24,036 bases of DNA from Priapulus caudatus (Eukaryota > Priapulida > Priapulimorpha > Priapulimorphida > Priapulidae): positions 950,012-974,047 of the forward strand of contig NW_014577062.1 of NCBI RefSeq assembly GCF_000485595.1, read 5' to 3'. A model generated the notes under the pieces. That model worked only from the letters and a program-made list of their open reading frames with translations. It was not told the DNA's origin and made no database searches. Position 1 is the stretch's first letter, and every line of letters begins with the position of its first letter. The position numbers and the translations under genes are program-made. This document shows positions 1-8,997 of this stretch, piece after piece.

Positions 1-47
1 GTGTGTGTGTGTGTGTGTGTTTGTGCGTATGCGTGTGCGTGTGTGTT
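1..47 (+). repeat. (GT)n microsatellite
   Basis: Nearly pure GT dinucleotides decay into GTGC/GTAT variants. It is cut by the window edge. Confidence 0.95.
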
Positions 48-270
48 ATAAGAATATAAATTGCTACAGACTTTATTACATTTCGCGGTTTAAGCCGTCA
101 TATCGCGTAATTTCACGTAATTTCGCGACATATCGCGTTATTTAATTAATTAATTTAAAATTAATTAGCATTTTCATTTAATTTAAGATAATTTAATAAC
201 AAATTAACTTTAATTTAATAAAAAAATCATTTTATTTTATTCTATGTATGATGATTTTGAGTCATTTCAC

Positions 271-376
271 GTCATTTCGCGGTTTAGGAGGCCGTCATTT
301 TGTGTCATTTCGCGGTTTAGGAGGCCGTCATTTTGTGTCATTTTGCAGCATTTCGCATCATTTCGCGGTTTAGTAG
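271..376 (+). repeat. 33-bp tandem repeat with degenerate flanking copies
   Basis: Two exact 33-bp units (271-303 and 304-336) begin GTCATTTCGCGGTTTAGG. Partial relatives containing CATTTCGCGGTTTA occur at 337-376 and again at about 79-94. The unit is a multiple of three, so it keeps one frame open and produces a fortuitous repetitive reading frame (244-444). I do not regard that frame as a gene. Confidence 0.85.
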
Positions 377-697
377 ATCCCCTAATCTTGTACACGTACT
401 TTAGTGGATACACAAAACTTTTTAAATATGACCATGCAGATTGAGTAGAAGTGGAGTACGCAGGTGTAGACGATAATCGAGGTGGTCGTGCCTGTAATCA
501 CAAGTAAACAATGTCACCGTCTTTAACTAATTTGTTATCAAAACTGTTACACACAAGAACTCGCAAGTTCTTTATATAGTATACTGCAAATGCAATGAAT
601 GTGAACCCGTACACTATAGTGTACTATTAGTAATTTGTAGAATGCAACTGCACGTAAAATTGGCATACAGAACATATGAAAAATTATGATATTTGTA
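377..697. other. Non-coding DNA, nothing recognised
   Basis: AT-rich sequence with no reading frame, RNA gene or repeat that I can support. If the minus-strand exon at 698-883 is real, this would be its first intron or downstream sequence. Confidence 0.5.
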
Positions 698-883
698 TTA
701 TTCTGCCAATAACCAAAACTGACGCGTTGCTAGTAGTAGTAGTAGTAGTAGTAGCTCCTGGCGTACCGTTTCGTGCCACTCTTGTTGCCATTCTGTATGC
801 TCAAGCAACTCATACAGCACTGTTTCTTCGTCATCATATGTTTCTAGTGTTTCTTGATGTTGATGTTTCACTGGCTGTGCCAT
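698..883 (-). CDS. Possible first coding exon of an unrecognised divergent gene
   Basis: On the minus strand an ATG in a strong initiation context (TCGCCATGG, ATG at 883-881) opens 61 codons. The N-terminal part is acidic and protein-like (MAQPVKHQHQETLETYDDEE, then a stretch rich in E, W, Q and H), followed by eight leucines encoded by a (CTA)8 microsatellite (754-731) and a stop at 698. A GTACGC donor after base 767 would end a 39-codon phase-0 exon before the leucine run. It points away from SKIC3, whose start lies 426 bp away, so the two could share a promoter. I do not recognise the protein and cannot see a second exon. It may be fortuitous. Confidence 0.3.
   Translation of the reverse strand: MAQPVKHQHQETLETYDDEETVLYELLEHTEWQQEWHETVRQELLLLLLLLATRQFWLLAE
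731..754 (+). repeat. (TAG)8 trinucleotide microsatellite
   Basis: Eight exact TAG units. On the minus strand they read as CTA codons (Leu8) inside the possible exon at 698-883. Confidence 0.95.
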
Positions 884-1309
884 GGCGATGCAGACTCAAG
901 TGATACCGCAAATCTGCCTGTGCCGTGGCATATATATTTATTCAAAATATATCAAATATTGTTGACTTCACTCGGCCATAGACTGAGTATAACAACTACA
1001 ACTAAAACAAACTAAGATACAAACACATAATGGACGTGGCTTAGAGAACTAAGTTGTTACTGTTAGAGACAGAACAACAGACTTACATACAGTAGGGATA
1101 CATCTGTGACAAAACTGTTAGGCAGCCAGGTTCCGGTTCCGGTTTCGGTGGCTGCGCGATCGAAGCGCCATGGTTTCGGCCAATCAATGCGCACCAATGG
1201 CTGCCCCCTCATGCCAAAGAAGTTGGTAGATTTGGCATATTTGGCGTTATAATATATTAGTAATAGTAGTGACTAGTCAGTGGCATATTTGGCGTTATAA
1301 TATGATATA
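884..1309. promoter_or_regulatory. Putative SKIC3 promoter and 5' leader, possibly bidirectional
   Basis: This is the stretch between the possible divergent start at 883 and the SKIC3 ATG. A GC-rich patch at about 1128-1215 stands out from AT-rich surroundings. It contains TTCCGGTTCCGG (ETS-type CCGGAA cores on the minus strand, about 1131-1142) and two CCAAT boxes (1180-1184 and 1194-1198). No TATA box stands out at a proper distance. A 23-bp exact direct repeat (1233-1255 and 1281-1303) lies just before the ATG. Promoter function is inferred from composition and position only. Confidence 0.45.
1233..1303 (+). repeat. 23-bp exact direct repeat just upstream of the SKIC3 start
   Basis: The two copies at 1233-1255 and 1281-1303 begin TGGCATATTTGGCG and end TTATAATAT, with a 48-bp period. 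The second ends seven bases before the ATG. This may be a local duplication in the 5' leader or a pair of protein-binding sites. Confidence 0.85.
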
Positions 1310-1399
1310 ATGGACCCAAAAGAGATAAAGAATGCATTAAAAGATGCACGTGAGGCAATACGCATTAAAAACTTTAAAGAGGCTTTGAAGCATTGCAAG
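1310..1399 (+). CDS. SKIC3: SKIC3 exon 1 (start codon and first 30 codons)
   Basis: The ATG at 1310-1312 opens 30 codons matching the conserved SKIC3 N-terminus, ending in KEALKHCK, followed by a GTGTGG donor at 1400. The phase-0 junction continues directly into exon 2 ([14 protein letters not shown]), just as [18 protein letters not shown] does in the human protein. That continuity justifies the start and the jump across the 8-kb intron. An upstream untranslated exon cannot be excluded. Confidence 0.92.
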
Positions 1400-4300
1400 G
1401 TGTGGTTGGTGATTTCTGATTGATTATACTTATATTATTATTAATTATTATTATTACTAATAGTAATACTATAACTATAACTATAACTTAAGTATAAGTT
1501 ATATTTAATATAACTATAAGTATAACTATAACTTATAAGTACAAGTTATACAGTTATAGTTATAGTACTAAGTATACTTATAAATATAACTTATATTTAT
1601 AAGTTATAGTTATAGTAATACTAATACTAATAGTTATAGTTATAGAGTAGATATCGATGTAGATAATAGATATAGATCTAGATATATATTATATATATAT
1701 ATAGTTATAGATATAATTAATCATATTGCCATAAATTTGTATACATCATTACACGTACTACTACTACTAGTACTACTAGTGATAGTAGTATTACTATTAG
1801 TATTACTAATTACCTCCGCCAAGGGGTTGGCAGGAGGTTATGTTTTAATTAGTAATTTAATTACTATACTATACTAGTATTAAGTACTAGTAGTAGTACT
1901 ACTACTAGTACTAGTACTATGACTATGACTATGAGTAGTAGTAGCTCTACAGCGTACAGGTGTGGCCTCTTCAAAGGGTGATACTCCATTAGGAGTGTTC
2001 CCAACTTTAAGGCCAAGACACACTGCAGTGACAGCGACCGACCGTAACGACAAACGCCAAAGTCGCGACGACTGGCGCAGCCACACTGCAGCGACAACGA
2101 CCGACCGTAACGACAAACGACAACAGTCGCGGCGACTGGCGCAGCCACACTGCAGCGACAACGACCGACCGTAACGACAAAGTTCACCCAGCACTCACCA
2201 CAGCGCCACGCCAGTGGCACACATGAGCAAACGGCAAAAAACTCCTGCTGCTGCTTTTAAATAAATTGCTGTAAAAATGCTCTATGTATAACGATAATAT
2301 AATAAAGTAATATATACGCAGCATATTATACGAACGTACACAATAATCACGTCTGATGGCTGACCGTAGCCTTGCACGTTTTGGTTAGATGGGTTCGCGG
2401 CCCCACTGTTTTTGACAGGCGGTACGAGTTTAGCGCTGGGAACCAGTCTACTTCCTGGCTAGCATTGGTTTATAAATTTATGACGTAATGGCCATGTCAC
2501 GTGCCGATGGAAACGGCTGTGATTGGCCATTTGTAAAGTGTCGCCGGCGAAAGTCGCTGGAAAATAGAAACTTTTCTAAATATTTTTGTTGTCGAGGTGG
2601 TCGTCGTCGCATCAGTGTGCAATGGCTCATTACATAGGAAGCAATAGTAAATACATAGGAAGCAATATCTAATTTTCTGAAAAGTCGTTTGTCGTTACGA
2701 TCGGTCGTTGTCGCTGCAGTGTGTCTTGGCCTTTAATGTCATTAATGGTCATAATAACACATATATATATATATATGGTCATATATTAGTTTGTGGTTTA
2801 ATGTCATTTAGGTTAGGGTTAGGGTTAGGATTGTCAATCATTAATCATTAATGATATCAAAGTTGGGAACACTCCTAATGTAGCTATATACTCTCGATAT
2901 AATAGGAAACACTTCTGTGTAACCGCCAGAGCGAAGCGGCTATAATGACAATCACATTGTTACGTACAGTCTTACCGGCGTTACAGCTAATACTAATTTA
3001 ATTGTAATTAACCATTACTGCTACTAATAATAATACTAACTATATTATATAATGTGCTAACAGTAACAGTATGTTATACCGTAATTATATATACAGTGGT
3101 AGACGTGATTGGTAAAGGTGGCGAAGGTGGCGAATGTGGCGAATGCCAGAGGTATAGCCCTGTATGTATTATATATATATAATATTATATATATTAGTGA
3201 TGTCCCGATGATCGATTATAAGTGAAAAATCGATCGATTAATAGTCTCAAATTCGATAATCGATTATGAAAACAAATAATCGATTATCAGAAATACAAAA
3301 AATAAAAAAATAAATTACCAAATCGCAACATGGACATGTATTGGTACGAAGTAGAAGTGCATCAGTGTGTAGTCCAGAGGACACCTATGAGTGTGATTGC
3401 AGAGCGGTACTAGTGTACTTATAGACATGGACAAATTGGACAGTGTCTTTGTTTTGGTTTGACACTGTCCCACAGATGTTATCCGTGATGAGATTCTTAC
3501 TCTCCGTATTGTTTGTTACATTATGTGGAGAAAGATATTCCATTGGCATGACATTAACTCGGCGCTACACAGCCTCCACTATTAGAAACCACAAACAACT
3601 TACTTACTATAATAAAAACAAGTCTTGATGCATGTTGTTTAAAAACTTTTAATGTTTTAATAAAAGGCATTTAAACATTTCTTTTTAAATTGATTAAATA
3701 CTGTATAGGAAGCAGACATTGATATACATAACAGCAACCTTCACAGAGTTAATACATGATCATAAAACATGATAATATTGAATGCTATGTATAATTGTAT
3801 ATACAAAGCAGGGCCCTCGCTACCCCACTCGCCAATTCGCCAATGGCGAACAAATTAGTAATCTGGCGATTGAAGTCTTATTTGGGCGAAAAAAGTGACG
3901 AAGGTAATTTTCTCCGTAATAAACATGACCAGCATAGCAACATCGATCCTATTTGATCGTCGAAACAGGCAGCGTTTCTTTTTGCATGCCGGCACACGTC
4001 TCCTGTTGTCCATTCCGATTGGCAGCTTTTTCCTCAATTCCGGAAAGTTGGCTGTCGCTCATTCATACCAGCGCGGTGCCCACCCCTACATATACAGCAT
4101 AACCACACACAGCGAACTGTAACAATCAGTGCATCCCCCCCCCCGTACTTCAATCAATGCGCCCAGCCAGCAAGCACGTGCACGATGTGCACAGCCACTG
4201 ACGGTGGGTAACCAGGGGTGTCGCGGGCGCTGCTTTTTTCATTTTTTTTTTTGGGCGTGCATGCGTGAGAATGCGTAGGGCATGCGGGAGCGGCGGGAGA

Positions 4301-7300
4301 ATGGGTCCAGATGCGTGAGTCTCCCGCGGAAATGAGCAGCGTGAGACTTAGTAGGTCTGCTAAACAGAGTAAGATTTAAACTAAAGGGTGAGATTTTATT
4401 TTCGGGGGTGCATCAAATGCAGTCTAAGACATTCAAATGTTTTAAAATTTTGCTGGGGGAGACCCCCAGACCTCCTCTACCTCTCTCACCCGCGGTCCTG
4501 CCTGCAGAATCCACATTCGTGCCTACTGCACGCCTTTGAATCCATCATGTGCGTTTTCCCCACAAACTGGCATTACCACCGTTGTCAAATTTTCCCTCAG
4601 AAAAACCACATGCGTCTAACACGAGGAATTGCTCCGACCAGTGATTGGAGGATAAAAAAGACCGCGCCCACTCATCGCCGCATACGCTATGCTATGACGG
4701 GTAGGACCGTGTACTAACTATCATATGGAGCGAAACGATTTGAGTTACATTTCTATAAATTCTAGCTATTATAGACACATGTCCTAGCCTTAATCTCTGT
4801 GGGAATTTTGAGTCTAAATTGAAGCGCGATTAGTCTAATTAATTAGCAAAATAGCACGCGCGGCTATGACCAGTGAAAACGAAACGTCACGAATTCTATT
4901 TTATCCTCCAAAAATGGAAAAGTGGGCGGGGTCTATTTTTATCCTCCAATCACAGGTCGGAGCAATTCCTCTGTTTAGACGCATGTATCTCTGGTGTTTA
5001 AAAAAGGGCCTGTCTCCACACGGCATGGCACGGCACGGCAACGACGCTGGCAAAAGTCAAACGATTTTTACTACTCGTGTGCGTGCACGTGTGTGTGGCG
5101 TGCGGTGCGTGCGTGTGCGTTGCGTGTATGTGTGTGTTTGTGTGTGTACTGTGTGTGAGGTACTGTAAAAAATAGTAAAACCTGATAAGTACTAACTGGG
5201 AATATAGTCACTTTTATGAGCAGCTATTTTGGGTTCAATAGCATCCGAAGTTACAAAAGTAAGTAGAGTATATGCATGTGCTGTGAAAACTCTTCTGTAA
5301 ACTATTAGTATTGCTGTAAATAACTATAGTGTGTGTATAGTACTGTCTATACTGTAGCTGCGGCGTGCGTGCGTGCGTACGTGCGTGCGCGTGCGTGCGT
5401 CAGTACTGTAAAAAGTAGCTGTTTGTGACCACCTATTCATCCACACCAGTTGATGTGGAGAGGGTTTTAGCAGACATAATTTGGTTAAAACAGCTCTGAA
5501 GAATATAACCTGAAAACAGAGCTGTTTGTGACATTCTAACGCATCAAATTGAAGCCCAGAAGAAGAGATGTTTGACTTTAAAAAGTCTTATGTCCAGTGG
5601 TGTGCCAAAAAAGATAAGAGAATTTTCCTGCCAGCAGTGGAAGAAAAAAATTCAGACAATTTTGAATGTCTCCTGTCAGTCAGTCAGAGTCATGGTGGTG
5701 AATCATAGTGTTAGTGTCTCAGTGATAGACAGGTGGGGAATAATAGTTTGTGTGGCAATTAAATAAGTGTAGTCTTGTACTTGCAGCATATAAAAAGTTT
5801 TGTGAAAAATAAAGAAAAGAAAAATTATTTATCGCCTTTTTGTGTTCAGAAAATGTTAGGCTACAGATGTGGCTAACAGGAATCCAAATTGGCTAATGGA
5901 AATTGATTCTGGCTAATTGTTTGGCTACAGGAACAAAAATCTTAGCTAGGGCCCTGCAAAGTAAGATTAAATTAAATCTATGCTATTATTAACCGATTAT
6001 CCGATTATAATCGATTATCGATCGGTTAAGGGAAACCGACAATCGATTATGAAATTCCAGCCGATTCCCATCACTAATATATATATATTTTTTCAGGGTT
6101 CTCTAAGGGCACTTATAGCCTGGCGGCCCGCCAGGCTATTGTCGAGCCCCGCCATCCTAAAATGCACCCGCCACGCTAAATATCATAGCCGCCATGCTGC
6201 TGTATACATAAGAAGTTAATAATACAACAATTAAATCCCACACACAAGTACAAACAGTCACCCTATCCCTATCCCTAACCCTAACACTAACTGTAAACCG
6301 ACTCGGCTATTTTATATGTACGCGTGTTATAGTACCAAAATTAATCTATGGTGTATAACCTTTTGCTTTCAATATTTTGCATCTGAACTGACAATCAATC
6401 CCAACCAACTGGTGCAGGCTAGCTGGCACAATAATGTTTATTTTTAGCTCACCTTGACATCGTCAAGCTGAGCTATTGCCATGGGTCGTCGTCCGTCATA
6501 CGTCCGTCCGGTTAGCTCACCTTGACATCGTCAAGCTGAGCTATTGCCATGGGTCGTCGTACGTCCGTCTGTTCGTCCGTCTGTCCGTCAACATTTGGCT
6601 ACGGTCAATGATAACTCAGGAACTGTTTGACCCACATGTTTGAAATTGGGTATGGTTGTTACTGCTATGCTCCCATATTAAACGTCCTATTTTGGAGCAC
6701 GCCAGTCGATGCACTTTCGAGCCACGGCAATTTTTTGCCAAAAATGGGAATTGCCATAAGTCGGTTCAGGTTCAACAGATTTTGCTCATTTTTGGTATGT
6801 GAATGAATAAGGGCTAGGGGTTTTGATATTTAAAAAAAAAATTGTGCAAATTAGGTAGGGTTTAGCTATTATATAGCATATTATATAGACACGCAGATAA
6901 CAAACAGTTTGTGGTGTCACACTCGTCTGGTTCGTTTTACAAGATTTCATTGACAATATCTTTAATGCAAAATTCCTGCTATGAACATATTATGATTTAA
7001 TACTATTATTATGATATTATTATTATTATGATATAATGATTTATGCTAAGAAACATCAAAGCGGGTATAGCGCCATCTACTGTCAAATTGTGATTCATTT
7101 TGGTTTATAAATTATTTATAATTCATATATATATTATTTATTATTTTCACATGGAGTTCTCCCATATATACTCTTTGTTTCTATAATGTACGTCGATGGT
7201 TGCTCAATTAAAACTGACTTCTTCTCACTCACTCATCTGTGTCCTTTTTTGTGGTGAGCTACAGTGTCATTGACACTTTCATCATAGTTCAAATCCGAGT

Positions 7301-8943
7301 GTTTTCTAGCTCATCAAGAAATAATTATTTTGAATTTTCTGATAGCTTTGCCCATGCAAAACAAACATTTTTATCTCACATGCAGTGCTTCAAATTTACA
7401 CACAGAGTGTCCCAGATTGCATCTCAGAGATTCTACAATTCAAAATTTTTGCGTGTGGCCGTGCCCCCGGAACCCCCTAGCAGTGAGTAGCACCACCATG
7501 CTATAATTCAAAAGCTTGGAGAACCCTGATTATATATATATAATATATAATATATATGTATATATCAGTGTTCGAAATAAGGAAAAAATGTTGCTTGTCC
7601 GACGGACAAGCTACAAGATATTTTTGCTTGTCCTGCAAAATTTTTGCTTGTCCTGATTAATAACATAGAAATATAGTAAGTGTGCAATACATTGTTAAAA
7701 TCAAATTAAATTTTAGACCCAATGTCTTACTTTGTAATTTTAATACAGTTCACTAACAGTTAAAAATAGGCACCAAACTTGAAAGAACATAAAAGATTAA
7801 AGAAGGACAATTATTTATTTTAAGTGATTACTTGTCTTAACAAAGTTGAAGCTTCAAAGTTTTATAATAACAATACATAATACCAGGAGCGTATAATGAC
7901 AAAGGAGTAAGACAGCGATTTGGTACTGATTTCACTACATTTTGTCGTACGAGTTAGATGTGAATAAAAATACAAATGTATACAAACATGACTTCTTTTG
8001 TTCACTGGTCCTTATTCTATCTTCCGGTAGTATTACAAACCGCGTAGCTTACTTCGTTTTGACATAATTCGTACTTTTGCACGACATGGTTTTCACGTTA
8101 GTTACCGTCGTGTGGCGATGCAAAGCCCGAAATTCGCACACACAGCTACTTGAAGGAGGCACGGCAGGGATCGCCTCAGGCAGCGCCAGCGGCAACTGTA
8201 CGCGGGCTAGAGCTAACGGTTGCTATGCAATTAATGCAAAACACATGTGCGAAAAGCTACAATCGGCTGGAGCGTCGGTTTACTCATAACGATTCATGCA
8301 CATCATTCTTCCGCGGGTGAAGTAGTTCAGATATTTTACCAGCGCAACGTTTATTTAAAAAAAACTGCGGGATTCAACCATAAAAACAAGGCATTCTAAC
8401 TATAGTTTAAATGTAAAATAGTTTTAATTTTTAAACCCAGCATTGGTGCAACGTAACTTAATTTCTAGGCGAATTTTCTGCACTCGACTAGGCTATGGCC
8501 GAAAAGCCCTGGCGCGCCTCCTTCAACTAGCTGTGTGTGCGAATTTCGGGCTTTGCATCGCCACACGACGGTAACTAACGTGAAAACCATGTCGTGCAAA
8601 AGTACGAATTATGTCAAAACGAAGTAAGCTACGCAGTTTGTAATACTACCGGAAGATAGAATAAGGACCAGTGAACAAAAGAAGTCATGTTTGTATACAT
8701 TTGTATTTTTATTCACATCGAACTCGTACGACAAAATGTAGTGAAATCAGTACATTGACAGTCATACAGTCACCCTGACCAGCTATGGTAGAAAATGATG
8801 AAAAATTGCTCTAAAATGTTGCTCTAAAACTCTGCTTGTCCAGCGGACAAGCTACTGGACAAGTCTACTTGTCCTCCATGGAAATGGACAAGTGAGGACA
8901 AACGGATATCCCTTATTTCGAACACTGTATATATATATATAGA

Positions 8944-8997
<54 letters not shown>

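Larger units (their letters stand above)
1987..2880. mobile_element. Probable non-autonomous element with long inverted arms
   Basis: The left block 1987-2056 reappears inverted on the right in two pieces. Positions 1987-2008 match 2859-2880 exactly (22 bp), and about 2007-2056 matches 2684-2736 with few differences. The right pieces are split by 122 bp (2737-2858) that contain (AT)n and a short TTAGGG tract, so that stretch looks like a later insertion. No protein-coding content is visible inside. Element ends and any target-site duplication are not defined. Confidence 0.6.
3809..5956. mobile_element. hAT-like element nested in the outer element
   Basis: Ends are CAGGGCCCTCGCTA (3809-3822) and, inverted, CAGGGCCCTAGCTA (5956-5943): a 14-bp TIR with one mismatch. 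Immediate flanks are CAAAG on both sides (3804-3808 and 5957-5961), a 5-bp direct repeat. Subterminal TTCGCCAAT/TTAGCCAAT words recur at both ends. A decayed hAT transposase C-terminus lies at about 5430-5560. The body also holds poly-C (4134-4144), (GT/GC)n runs and an inverted repeat at 4609/4985, suggesting later rearrangement. It is fossil, not active. Confidence 0.7.
3195..6076. mobile_element. hAT-like element (outer) with TSD and subterminal ATCGATTAT motifs
   Basis: The left end is TAGTGATG at 3195 and the right end is its reverse complement CATCACTA at 6069-6076, flanked on both sides by ATATATAT (3187-3194 and 6077-6084). That fits an 8-bp hAT target duplication, though low complexity weakens it. 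Both ends carry multiple ATCGATTAT/ATAATCGAT words within about 110 bp (left 3207-3300, right 5995-6060), as expected of subterminal transposase-binding repeats. Its own body (3300-3808) has no transposase that I can recognise, so it is non-autonomous. A second hAT-like element is inserted inside. Confidence 0.7.
6094..7528. mobile_element. TIR element with CAGGGTTCTC ends (hAT-like, non-autonomous)
   Basis: The left end CAGGGTTCTCTAAG (6094) and the inverted right end CAGGGTTCTCCAAG (7528-7515) form a 14-bp TIR with one mismatch. CAGGG termini are typical of hAT elements. Flanks are AT-rich, with no clear target duplication. The interior has a perfect 11-bp-arm hairpin (6116-6138), a short CCCTAA tract (6261-6286), a 68-bp tandem duplication (6446-6581) and (ATT)n-rich DNA (about 7000-7040). 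No transposase is visible; the open frame at 7239-7490 resembles nothing I know. Confidence 0.65.

Noticed and set aside
244-444. Repetitive 66-codon open frame
   Set aside because: It is produced by the 33-bp tandem unit, whose length is a multiple of three. No independent coding evidence.
1864-2220. Two long overlapping minus-strand open frames and a plus-strand frame
   Set aside because: They run through the 63-bp tandem repeat and trinucleotide tracts; the translations simply repeat the unit in different frames and resemble no protein family.
2811-2830. True telomere or chromosome end
   Set aside because: Only about three TTAGGG units, surrounded by ordinary intron sequence; the matching CCCTAA tract at 6261-6286 is equally short.
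3443-3628. Transposase of the outer hAT-like element
   Set aside because: A short open frame with no hAT, BED-finger or catalytic motif.
8077-8289. 70-codon open frame
   Set aside because: It overlaps one arm of the 238-bp inverted repeat inside a TIR element, and has no recognisable domain.
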